Notes: a model not told the origin generated them from the sequence alone. Counted from the stretch's first letter, positions 1-6,868 are shown. The stretch is 8,117 nucleotides of DNA from Oscillospiraceae bacterium (GCA_015068175.1 SVLA01000090.1:1-8117); one strand, 5' to 3'. Translations and numbers: made by a program.

Positions 1-16
1 TTTTATCAGAAAATCA

Positions 17-44
17 TTGACATTTTCCGTTTTTGTGGTAGAAT
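17..44 (+). promoter_or_regulatory. Sigma-A-type promoter of the alaS T-box leader
   Basis: The -35 hexamer TTGACA (17-22) matches the consensus exactly. A 16-nt spacer leads to the -10 element TAGAAT (39-44), which matches TATAAT at five of six positions. TG at 36-37 followed by one base makes it an extended -10. The predicted transcription start is near 50-52, just upstream of the first helix of the T-box leader (61). An alternative -10, GAATAT at 41-46 with an 18-nt spacer, is weaker. The position directly before the riboswitch supports the call. Confidence 0.82.
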
Positions 45-50
45 ATCCCC

Positions 51-272
51 GATATGCAAAGACAATGCGCAAGCCAAGCAAAGGGAATGTCCACAGCGAG
101 AGGGGAATGGTGTGAGCCCCTTGACGGAATCTTTGCCCGCCACTTGCTGCGTCGCCCGGGAGGACCGGGACGGGCGCTCCCGTTACAGAGCAACTAAGAT
201 GGTCCTTTTGGATCAATTAGGGTGGTACCGCGATTCACCTCGCCCCTAAATCAGGGGCGGGGTTTATTTTTT
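51..272 (+). promoter_or_regulatory. T-box riboswitch (tRNA-Ala-sensing leader of alaS)
   Basis: This cis-acting leader reads the charging state of tRNA-Ala and controls transcription of alaS. Stem I closes through 61-63/151-153, 67-68/149-150 and 69-73/143-147. Above it, 78-83 pairs with 131-136. The strand between these helices holds the specifier GCC (139-141, Ala), followed by A142. The upper part has the AG-rich bulge AGCGAG (95-100) and a GGGG/CCCC stem (102-105/117-120) whose loop contains GGTGTG, as in canonical Stem I. A GC-rich hairpin follows (155-159/165-169, or alternatively 153-158/171-176). The T-box AGGGTGGTACCGCG is at 219-232. Its variable base T226 would pair with the discriminator A expected of tRNA-Ala (an ACCA end). 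The antiterminator is 217-222/244-249 plus 230-233/240-243, with the 7-nt bulge 223-229. Family knowledge says uncharged tRNA stabilises this form. The 5' end is inferred from the promoter. Confidence 0.95.
237..272 (+). terminator. Regulated intrinsic terminator of the T-box leader
   Basis: Bases 237-247 pair with 253-263 around a 5-nt loop (AAATC), with one T-G wobble (240/260). The core is CGCCCCT/AGGGGCG. A T-rich tract (263-272, one A) follows. The left arm shares 240-249 with the antiterminator, so the two structures exclude each other. The terminator should form when charged tRNA-Ala is abundant, stopping transcription before alaS. Confidence 0.92.
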
Positions 273-283
273 GTAATCTGTTT

Positions 284-288
284 GGAGG
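284..288 (+). promoter_or_regulatory. Ribosome binding site that fixes the alaS start
   Basis: GGAGG sits 8 nt before the ATG at 297. The reading frame is open upstream to an ATG at 222, but that codon lies inside the T-box sequence and the extension would be translated from terminator RNA. The 297 start also gives the usual AlaRS N-terminus. Confidence 0.9.
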
Positions 289-296
289 TAATATAT

Positions 297-2936
297 ATGA
301 ATCCCAAGCCTTATGGCGTAAATGAACTGCGTGAGATGTTCCTGAGTTTCTTTGAGAGCAAGGGCCATCTGCGCCTGCCCAGCTTTTCCCTGGTTCCCCA
401 GAACGATGCCAGCCTGCTGCTGATCAACTCCGGCATGGCTCCCATGAAGCCCTACTTCAAGGGAGAAGTGGAGCCGCCCCGCCGCCGAGTCTGCACCTGC
501 CAGAAGTGCATCCGTACCGGCGACATTGAAAACATCGGCAAGACCGCCCGTCACGGTACCTATTTTGAGATGCTGGGCAACTTCTCCTTCGGTGATTATT
601 TCAAGCATGAGGCCATTTCCTGGTGCTGGGAGTTCCTGACTAAGGTGGTGGGTCTGGATCCCGACCGGCTGTATCCGTCCATCTACGAGAACGATGATGA
701 GGCATTTGAGATCTGGAACAAGGAGATCGGCGTTCCTGCGGACCACATCTTCCGTTTCGGCAAGAAGGACAACTTCTGGGAGCATGGCTCCGGTCCCTGC
801 GGCCCCTGCAGCGAGGTCTATTACGACCGGGGCGAAAAGTACGGCTGCGGCCAGCCCGGCTGCACTGTCGGCTGTGAGTGCGACCGCTACATGGAAGTTT
901 GGAACAACGTGTTCAGCCAGTTTGACAACGACGGCCAAGGCAACTACACCGAACTGGTCCAGAAGAACATCGACACCGGCATGGGCCTGGAGCGTCTGGC
1001 GGTGGTTTGCCAGGATGTCAACTCTCTGTTCGACGTGGATACCGTCATGAACATCACCAACCATGTGACCGAGATCACCGGCGCATCCTACGGCCAGAGC
1101 GCTAAGACCGATGTTTCCCTGCGGGTGATCACGGACCACATCCGGGCATCCACCTTTATGATCGCTGACGGCGTGCTGCCCAGCAATGAGGGCCGCGGCT
1201 ATGTTCTGCGCCGTCTTCTGCGCCGTGCCGCCCGTCATGGCAAGCTGCTGGGTGTCAACAAGCCGTTCCTGTTTGAAGTGGTGGAGACGGTGGTCCGGGA
1301 AAATGAGGGCCACTATGCCTACCTGCGGGAGCGGGCGGACTATATTGTCAAGGTGGTGAAGGTGGAGGAAGAAAACTTCGCCCGTACCATCGATACCGGC
1401 ATGCAGATCTTTGCCGCCAAGATGGCGGAGCATAAAGCCAAGGGTCTGACCGTCTTCTCCGGCGAGGATGCCTTCCTGCTGGCCGCCACTTACGGTTTCC
1501 CCATCGACCTGACCATGGAAATGGTGGGAGATGAGGGCATGACCGTGGACCTGGATGCCTACAACCGTCAGCGGGAAGATGACAAGATCCGTGCCCGTGA
1601 GGCCCGGAAGGCCCTGGGTGACCTTGGCTGGGCCGGCATCGACTTGGGCCTGGACACCACCCCCACCAATTTTGTCGGCTATGATGTGTTCAACTGCAGC
1701 GCCAAGGTGCTGGCTGTGTGTGTTGGTGAGGAAGTTTCCGGCACCATCGCCGGCGGCGAAAAGGGCATCATTGTTCTGGACAAGACCCCCTTCTACGCCG
1801 AAATGGGCGGCCAGGTGGCTGACCACGGCGTGATCCTGGTGGGCGAGAGCCGCTTTGAGGTCAACAATGTCCAGAAGGACAAGGGCGGCAAGTACCTGCA
1901 TTACGGCGTCATGACCAGCGGCTCCATCAAGGTGGAGGATCTGGTGCTGGCGGCCATTGATGTGGAACGGCGGAAGGCCATTATGCGCGCCCACTCCGCT
2001 ACCCACCTGCTGCAGAAGGCCCTGCAGAGCGTCCTGGGCGATCATGTCCATCAGGCCGGTTCCTTTGTGGAGCCTGACCATCTGCGGTTTGACTTTACCC
2101 ATTATTCCGCCGTTACCGGGGAGGAACTGCTGAAGATCAACACCCTGGTGCAGAATGCCATCCTGGAAGGCTACAATGTGGATGTCCGCCAGATGACCAT
2201 TGAGCAGGCTAAGGAGCAGGGCGCTATGGCGCTGTTCAGCGAGAAGTATGGCGACACTGTCCGTGTGGTCAACATGGGCGGCTACTCCATCGAGCTGTGC
2301 GGCGGCACCCATCTGGATAACACCGCGAAGGTCGGTCCTTTCCGCATCGTTTCCGAAGGTTCCGTGGCATCCGGTGTCCGCCGGATCGAGGCCATCACCG
2401 GCAAGCTGTGCCTGGAGGAGATGGAGAAGACCAATAGTTTGGTCCTGGATGTCTGCGCCATGCTGAAGGCCAAGCCTGCGGACCTGCAGAACAGACTGCA
2501 GATGCACCTGGATGAGACCAAGGAGCTGAAGCGGAATGTAGAGCAGTTCAAGGCCCGTGAGGCGGCCGGCCAGGTGGATCGGTTCCTCTTCGGCAGCCAC
2601 AATATCGGCGGCGTGAAGGTGCTGACGGCCCTGGTGCCCGATGCCGATCCTAACAAGCTGCGTCAGATGGGCGACCTGCTGCGGGATAAGGATCCCGCTG
2701 TTGCGGCGGTCCTGGCGGCCATCAACGGCGAAAAGGTCACCTTCCTGGCGGTCTGCGGTAAGGATGCCATCAGCAAGGGCATTCGGGCCGGTGACCTGGT
2801 GAAGGCGGTCTGTACTGCTTGCTGCGGCAGCGGCGGCGGCAAGCCGGATTCCGCCATGGGCGGCGGCAAGGATCCCGGCAAGGTGGACAACGCCCTGGCT
2901 GTGGTCGATGATTTCGTCCAGACAAAACTGAACTAA
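297..2936 (+). CDS. alaS: Alanine--tRNA ligase (AlaRS)
   Basis: This cytoplasmic class II synthetase charges tRNA-Ala and clears mischarged Ser/Gly-tRNA-Ala in its editing domain. It is 879 aa, full length for the family (about 875 aa). The catalytic core holds the motif 2 region (R73, then FEMLGNFSFGDYF from residue 90) and motif 3 GMGLER (228-233). The tRNA-recognition helix GRGYVLRRLLRRA starts at 299. The editing domain carries the zinc/catalytic residues H566, H570, C668 and H672 (HSATH and CGGTH). The C-Ala domain ends in a Gly-rich segment, GSGGGKPDSAMGGGKD, near residues 843-858. A Cys-rich insertion lies in the core (C168, C171, C184, C189, C193, C195). All key motifs are intact. The gene stands alone between its T-box leader and a downstream terminator, so tRNA-Ala charging is the expected control. 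Codons are strongly C/G-ending, which fits high expression. Confidence 0.98.
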   Translation: MNPKPYGVNELREMFLSFFESKGHLRLPSFSLVPQNDASLLLINSGMAPMKPYFKGEVEPPRRRVCTCQKCIRTGDIENIGKTARHGTYFEMLGNFSFGDYFKHEAISWCWEFLTKVVGLDPDRLYPSIYENDDEAFEIWNKEIGVPADHIFRFGKKDNFWEHGSGPCGPCSEVYYDRGEKYGCGQPGCTVGCECDRYMEVWNNVFSQFDNDGQGNYTELVQKNIDTGMGLERLAVVCQDVNSLFDVDTVMNITNHVTEITGASYGQSAKTDVSLRVITDHIRASTFMIADGVLPSNEGRGYVLRRLLRRAARHGKLLGVNKPFLFEVVETVVRENEGHYAYLRERADYIVKVVKVEEENFARTIDTGMQIFAAKMAEHKAKGLTVFSGEDAFLLAATYGFPIDLTMEMVGDEGMTVDLDAYNRQREDDKIRAREARKALGDLGWAGIDLGLDTTPTNFVGYDVFNCSAKVLAVCVGEEVSGTIAGGEKGIIVLDKTPFYAEMGGQVADHGVILVGESRFEVNNVQKDKGGKYLHYGVMTSGSIKVEDLVLAAIDVERRKAIMRAHSATHLLQKALQSVLGDHVHQAGSFVEPDHLRFDFTHYSAVTGEELLKINTLVQNAILEGYNVDVRQMTIEQAKEQGAMALFSEKYGDTVRVVNMGGYSIELCGGTHLDNTAKVGPFRIVSEGSVASGVRRIEAITGKLCLEEMEKTNSLVLDVCAMLKAKPADLQNRLQMHLDETKELKRNVEQFKAREAAGQVDRFLFGSHNIGGVKVLTALVPDADPNKLRQMGDLLRDKDPAVAAVLAAINGEKVTFLAVCGKDAISKGIRAGDLVKAVCTACCGSGGGKPDSAMGGGKDPGKVDNALAVVDDFVQTKLN

Positions 2937-2942
2937 ATGATC

Positions 2943-2974
2943 GGGGCACTGCCGCAGTTGGCGGTGCCCCTTTT
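2943..2974 (+). terminator. Intrinsic terminator after alaS
   Basis: An 11-bp GC-rich stem (2943-2953/2960-2970, one T-G wobble) with a 6-nt loop is followed by TTTT and then CC. It begins 6 nt after the alaS stop codon. The short T-run suggests incomplete termination, so some alaS transcripts may continue into comEC, whose Shine-Dalgarno begins only 4 nt later. Confidence 0.8.
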
Positions 2975-2992
2975 CCTAAGGAGGTGCGCAGG

Positions 2993-5206
2993 ATGCGGAA
3001 ATTGATGTGGTTTACCATCGGTTTCGGGGCAGCCTGCGCTCTTTGCGCTTATTTCTGCCCGGATTGGATCATTGAAGGGGCCATTGGATGCGGCCTTTCG
3101 GCGGTACTGTTTGCGGTGGCATCCAGGTATCGGGCGGTGTTCCGCAGAATCACCGGCGTGGTCCTGGGCCTGGCTGTGGGTCTGGGCTGGTTTGCCATTC
3201 GGGACTATGAGCGCATCAGGACCGCGCAGGCCCTGGACGGAAAGACCGTGGAGATGACGGTGATCGTCCGGGATTATAGTTACGCCACCAACTTTGGCTG
3301 CGCGGTGGAAGGTACCGTGGAATTGGAGGGCAGGGAATACAAACTTCTGGTCTACTTGAACGAGCGGGTGGCTCTGGAACCGGGAAACCGGCTGATCGGC
3401 AAGTTTGAACTGGATGCCGGCGACCTGGAGAATCATGAGTATCAAAGGGATACCCTGAGAGCGTATCAGGAGGGCCGCTACATCCTGGAACGGTTTTGGT
3501 CCGTGCCTTGGCGGGATCTGCCGGCGGTTTGGCGCCATCACTTATCTGAGGTTCTGGATAATGCCTTCCCTGATGATATGGCCGGTTTTGCAAAGGCATT
3601 GCTGCTGGGCGACCGGAGCGATCTTGATTATGAGATCTATACCAACTTCAAGGTCAGCGGCATCAGCCATATTATTGCGGTGTCCGGCCTGCACGTTTCT
3701 ATTTTGTTTGGATTGATCCGACTTTTGACGGCAAAACGCCGCCTTTTGGGAGCGATGCTGGGGATCCCGGTGATCTTGTGCTTTGCGGCCATCGTTGGTT
3801 TCACGCCGTCGGTCACCCGGGCGGCTGTTATGCAGATTATGGTGACGGTGGCATATCTTTTTGACCGGGAATACGATGGGCCCACGTCTTTGAGCTTTGC
3901 GGCGCTGGTGATGCTTGTCTGGGAACCGCTGATGATCTCTTCCATCAGTTTTCAGATGTCCTTTGCCTGCATTGCGGGGATCCAGCTCATGGCAGAACCG
4001 CTCAAGGTTTGGATGACCAAGGATCGGGCCTGGGGCAGGTGGAAGCGCTTTTTCAACGGGGTGGCTTCGGGCATCGCGGTGACCCTCAGCGCAACGGCTC
4101 TGACCATGCCGCTGTCGGCGGTCTATTTCGGAACGGTGAGCCTGGTAGGTATCTTGACAAACCTGATGACGCTGTGGGTCCTGACATTCGTATTTTACGG
4201 GATCTTGCTGGTATGTTTGGCGGGATCCTTCAGTTTGATTGCCGGGACGTTCATTGCCGGGATCATTGCATGGCCCATGCGGTATATTCTGGAGGTTTCC
4301 GGTTTTCTGGCGGATCTTCCTCTGGCGGCCCTTTATACAAAGAGTGGGTATGTGGTTGCCTGGCTGGTCTTCTTCTATCTGCTGCTGGGTCTGTTTTTGA
4401 TCATGAAACGGCGGCATGTTGCTGTATTTGTTTTAACTGCGGTCATGAGTCTTTGTTTGTGCCTGGGATTGAGCTGGGCGGAGCCGCTGACGGATAACCT
4501 TCGTGTGACCATGCTGGATGTGGGCCAGGGTCAGGCCATATTGCTTCAGGCGGAAGGAAAGAATTTCCTGGTGGATTGCGGCGGGGACAGCGATGAGATC
4601 GCCGCGGATGCGGTGGCTGAGACCTTGCTGAGCCAGGGGATCCGGTATTTGGACGGCATCATCCTGACCCATTTTGACCGTGACCACAGCGGCGGCGTTG
4701 ATGAACTATTGACCCGGATCGATACCGACATGATCCTCATGCCTTATGCCAAGGATGAGCAAGGCGTAGCGCAATCGCTGAAGAGCCGCTGTGATGGTGC
4801 CATTTGCCTTGCGGAGGATATGATCCTGACCGCTGGGGAGATGAAATTGACGGTTTTTGCGCCGGAATCTTATAATTCCGGCAACGAAAGCGGTCTTTGT
4901 GTCTTGTTCACCGTGGGAAAATATGATATACTGATCACAGGAGACCGAAGCACGGCCGGAGAAGCCATTTTTCTTAGGCAGCACGAACTGCCTCAGGTGG
5001 AGGTGCTGGTTGTGGGCCATCATGGTTCCAGACACTCCACCGGCGTTCCGCTGCTGGAACGGGTGCGGCCCCTTTATGCTTTGATCTCCGTGGGAGAGAA
5101 TAATTTCTACGGCCATCCGGCACCGGAGGTGCTGGAACGGCTTTGGGAATTCGGATGCGCGGTGTTTTGTACCGATGAGAACGGTACGATCATTTTCAGG
5201 AGGTGA
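2993..5206 (+). CDS. comEC: ComEC/Rec2-family DNA internalization protein
   Basis: ComEC is the inner-membrane channel that carries single-stranded DNA into the cell during natural transformation. The protein is 737 aa, in the usual range. Three hydrophobic segments come first (about 4-23, 26-43 and 53-69), followed by a soluble OB-like region (about 75-170). The polytopic Competence domain follows; it contains ALLLGDRSDLD near 203 and the family hallmark ISHIIAVSGLHVS near 223-235. A C-terminal metallo-beta-lactamase-like domain starts near 503 with LDVGQGQA. It carries THFDRDHSGG (H560, D562, D564, H565), ITGDRS (D651), VGHHGSRHST (H676, H677) and a final GENNFYGHP motif. These residues fit an active nuclease-type site, although the nuclease role of this domain rests on family knowledge. 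ATG 2993 is chosen because AAGGAGG (2978-2984) lies 8 nt upstream. The GTG at 2984 overlaps that site. No comEA lies next to it. Whether the host is competent cannot be told from this gene alone. Confidence 0.95.
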   Translation: MRKLMWFTIGFGAACALCAYFCPDWIIEGAIGCGLSAVLFAVASRYRAVFRRITGVVLGLAVGLGWFAIRDYERIRTAQALDGKTVEMTVIVRDYSYATNFGCAVEGTVELEGREYKLLVYLNERVALEPGNRLIGKFELDAGDLENHEYQRDTLRAYQEGRYILERFWSVPWRDLPAVWRHHLSEVLDNAFPDDMAGFAKALLLGDRSDLDYEIYTNFKVSGISHIIAVSGLHVSILFGLIRLLTAKRRLLGAMLGIPVILCFAAIVGFTPSVTRAAVMQIMVTVAYLFDREYDGPTSLSFAALVMLVWEPLMISSISFQMSFACIAGIQLMAEPLKVWMTKDRAWGRWKRFFNGVASGIAVTLSATALTMPLSAVYFGTVSLVGILTNLMTLWVLTFVFYGILLVCLAGSFSLIAGTFIAGIIAWPMRYILEVSGFLADLPLAALYTKSGYVVAWLVFFYLLLGLFLIMKRRHVAVFVLTAVMSLCLCLGLSWAEPLTDNLRVTMLDVGQGQAILLQAEGKNFLVDCGGDSDEIAADAVAETLLSQGIRYLDGIILTHFDRDHSGGVDELLTRIDTDMILMPYAKDEQGVAQSLKSRCDGAICLAEDMILTAGEMKLTVFAPESYNSGNESGLCVLFTVGKYDILITGDRSTAGEAIFLRQHELPQVEVLVVGHHGSRHSTGVPLLERVRPLYALISVGENNFYGHPAPEVLERLWEFGCAVFCTDENGTIIFRR

Positions 5207-5207
5207 T
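5198..5207 (+). promoter_or_regulatory. Near-perfect Shine-Dalgarno for holA, overlapping the comEC stop
   Basis: AGGAGGTGAT is a 10-base match to the usual 16S rRNA 3' end. It contains the last two comEC codons (AGG AGG) and its TGA stop (5204-5206), and lies 3 nt before the holA ATG at 5211. A ribosome finishing comEC would sit on the holA start region, favouring termination-reinitiation coupling. Confidence 0.88.
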
Positions 5208-5210
5208 ACC

Positions 5211-6254
5211 ATGGCGAAAAAAGTCGATGCATCGGCGCTGCAGGAGCTGAAGACGGCCCTGAAGGCCAAGACCCTGGGGCGGCTTTATGTATTTTACGGC
5301 GAGGAGACCTTTTTGCTGCGGCATTACCTGGAGCAGATCCGGAAGATCCTGGTGGATGAGCTGACGGAGTCCTTTAACTACACCCGTTTGAATAATGAAA
5401 ATTTCGATTTGCAGACCTTTGTGGACGCGGTGGAGAGTTTCCCCATGATGGCGGAGGCCACCATGGTCCAGGTGGACGATGTGGATCCGTTCAAATTGCC
5501 GGAAGGGGAGCGGAACAAGATCGGAGAGGTGCTGTCCGATATTCCGGACCATTGCACCGTGGTCTTTACCTTTGAGACCGTCATCTGGAAACCGGACAAG
5601 CGTTTCAAAAAGCTGTGGGAACCTTTTGATCAGATCGCTTCCGTTGTGGAGTTCGGCAAACAGGACCAGCGGGATCTGATCGCCTGGGTCCAGCGCCATT
5701 TTGCGGCCCGGAAGAAGCAGATCACACCGGAACTGTGCGCCTATCTGATCGAGATCACCGGCGGCACTATGACGGCGTTGGCCGGAGAGATCGGAAAGAT
5801 CGCTTCCTACTCCGGCGCGGATGTGATCTGCAGGGCGGATATTGATGCGGTTACGGAGCCGGTTCTGGATGCGGTGATCTATCAAATGACCGATTGCCTG
5901 AGCCGCGGCAATTACGGCGGCGCTTTGCAGAAAATGCAGATTCTGCTGAAAATGCAGCAGGATCCCATATATTTGCTGGGTTCCATCGGCAGTAATTTCC
6001 GCAGGATCGCCACGGCCCGTACTTTACTGGATCACGGCCGGCCGGCATCGGAGCTGATGAAGCTGTATGGCATGGTCGATTATGCGGCGAAAAAGACCAT
6101 GGATGCCGCCCGGCGCTTCCACCCGGACTTCTGCCGGAAGGCGGCGGAGCTGATCATGGAGACGGATTATAAGATGAAGACATCCTTTGACGACAATGAG
6201 CGTCTGCTGGAATTGCTGATCCTGCAGCTTGCGCAGGAGGCCCGCCGTGATTAA
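5211..6254 (+). CDS. holA: DNA polymerase III subunit delta
   Basis: The delta subunit belongs to the clamp-loader complex and opens the beta sliding clamp so that it can be placed on primed DNA at the replication fork. The protein is 347 aa, typical of Gram-positive HolA (YqeN-like). The N-terminal AAA+-like fold starts with YVFYGEETFLL (26-36), the recognisable family opening at the degenerate P-loop. There is no GxxxxGK Walker A, as expected for delta. The middle shows the usual VVEFGKQDQRDLIAWVQRHF and LIEITGGTMTALAGEIGKI helices. The C-terminal collar region includes QMQ-type helices and ends with DNERLLELLILQLAQEA. The start at 5211 is set by the strong Shine-Dalgarno described separately. 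It follows comEC by 4 nt, an order also known from other Firmicutes. In many of those, rpsT follows holA; here the next gene is rnmV, which overlaps the end of holA. Confidence 0.93.
   Translation: MAKKVDASALQELKTALKAKTLGRLYVFYGEETFLLRHYLEQIRKILVDELTESFNYTRLNNENFDLQTFVDAVESFPMMAEATMVQVDDVDPFKLPEGERNKIGEVLSDIPDHCTVVFTFETVIWKPDKRFKKLWEPFDQIASVVEFGKQDQRDLIAWVQRHFAARKKQITPELCAYLIEITGGTMTALAGEIGKIASYSGADVICRADIDAVTEPVLDAVIYQMTDCLSRGNYGGALQKMQILLKMQQDPIYLLGSIGSNFRRIATARTLLDHGRPASELMKLYGMVDYAAKKTMDAARRFHPDFCRKAAELIMETDYKMKTSFDDNERLLELLILQLAQEARRD
6235..6240 (+). promoter_or_regulatory. Ribosome binding site selecting the GTG start of rnmV
   Basis: AGGAGG lies inside the 3' end of holA, 6 nt before GTG 6247. 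A TTG at 6229 in the same frame would start before this site and add six residues, RRRPA plus the initiator, that do not resemble the family N-terminus. The GTG start gives IKIREAIVVEG, as in RNase M5. Confidence 0.82.
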
Positions 6255-6822
6255 GATTCGGGAAGCCATCGTTGTGGAGGGTCGGTACGATAAAAATACC
6301 CTCAGCCAGATCGTGGATGCCCCCATCCTGGAGACTGCAGGTTTCGGGATCTTTAAGGACAAGAAGCAGATGGATCTTCTGCGGCGGATTGCTCAAAAGC
6401 GGGGACTGATCGTTTTTACGGACTCCGATGGGGCGGGATTTGTGATCCGCAACCATATCAAGTCGGCCATCCCGGGACAATATCTGAAACACGCATACAT
6501 CCCGGACATCCCGGGGAAAGAGCGGCGGAAATCCACGCCGGGGAAGGAAGGAAAACTGGGCGTGGAAGGCATGACGCCGGATATCATTGTGGAGGCTCTG
6601 CGGAAGGCGGGGGCCACCATTGAGGGGGAGGAAAGCGCTCACACGGCACAGATCACCAAGCAGGATCTGGTGGAACTGGGACTTTCCGGAGGACCCAATG
6701 CCGCCCAATTGCGGCTGAAATTGCTGAAAAAACTGGACCTGCCGGAGCATATGAGTGCCAACGCATTGCTCCAGGCGCTGAATTTGCTGTACAGTCTGGA
6801 AGAACTGAAATCCATCTTGTAG
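6247..6822 (+). CDS. rnmV: Ribonuclease M5 (TOPRIM, 5S rRNA maturation)
   Basis: RNase M5 trims both ends of precursor 5S rRNA in low-GC Gram-positive bacteria. In Bacillus subtilis it needs ribosomal protein L18. The protein is 191 aa from a GTG start, close to the B. subtilis enzyme (about 186 aa). The N-terminal TOPRIM domain has the catalytic glutamate in IVVEGRYDK (E11) and the acidic pair in FTDSDGAG (D59, D61). The family motif GKEGKLGVEG (99-108, E107) closes this domain. The C-terminal half (about 120-191) matches the usual small helical domain, DUF4093 as I recall it. The start overlaps the holA stop by 8 bp, so translation is probably coupled. In Bacillus this gene sits beside ksgA; no ksgA is present here. 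A small DnaG-like or other TOPRIM protein is a less likely alternative, given the length and the GKxGVE motif. The TAG stop lies inside a palindrome. Confidence 0.9.
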   Translation: MIKIREAIVVEGRYDKNTLSQIVDAPILETAGFGIFKDKKQMDLLRRIAQKRGLIVFTDSDGAGFVIRNHIKSAIPGQYLKHAYIPDIPGKERRKSTPGKEGKLGVEGMTPDIIVEALRKAGATIEGEESAHTAQITKQDLVELGLSGGPNAAQLRLKLLKKLDLPEHMSANALLQALNLLYSLEELKSIL

Positions 6823-6848
6823 GGCGGTGTCATGACCCCGCCCTACAA
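6817..6848. repeat. 32-bp near-perfect palindrome at the end of rnmV
   Basis: The arms TTGTAGGGCGG (6817-6827) and CCGCCCTACAA (6838-6848) are exact reverse complements. The centre holds another palindrome, GTCATGAC (6829-6836), on the same axis. Overall 15 of 16 symmetric pairs match, with T6828/C6837 the only mismatch. The RNA would form a strong hairpin. No T-run follows on either strand (the + side continues TGGTCG), so it is not a standard intrinsic terminator. It could be a REP-like interspersed repeat, an mRNA 3'-end stabiliser, or a protein-binding site. The rnmV stop TAG (6820-6822) is part of the left arm. Confidence 0.85.
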
Positions 6849-6868
6849 TGGTCGTTTGGAGATATCCT

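Noticed and set aside
222..296. Upstream extension of alaS from the ATG at 222
   Set aside because: This ATG has no ribosome binding site, overlaps the T-box sequence, and the 25 added residues come from antiterminator/terminator RNA. ATG 297 has GGAGG at correct spacing.
264..2600. A 778-codon open frame on the - strand opposite alaS
   Set aside because: It mirrors alaS over nearly its whole length. Its composition (many H, Q, L, G, V, A) is that of a codon-bias shadow, no family motif is visible, and the + strand frame is unmistakably AlaRS.
2820..2880. Gly-rich stretch at the AlaRS C-terminus as low-complexity repeat or frameshift artefact
   Set aside because: AlaRS C-Ala domains normally carry a GGGRPD-type Gly-rich motif here, and the frame continues cleanly to a normal end.
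2984..2992. GTG 2984 as the comEC start
   Set aside because: The codon overlaps the AAGGAGG Shine-Dalgarno (2978-2984), which correctly serves ATG 2993.
3542..4417. A 291-codon - strand frame opposite the comEC membrane region
   Set aside because: It is extremely rich in Q, R, H, K and P with no fold-like pattern, as expected when codons for hydrophobic residues are read in antisense.
6817..6848. The palindrome as an ordinary rho-independent terminator
   Set aside because: The stem is strong, but neither side is followed by a T-tract, so standard termination is unlikely. It is kept as a repeat.
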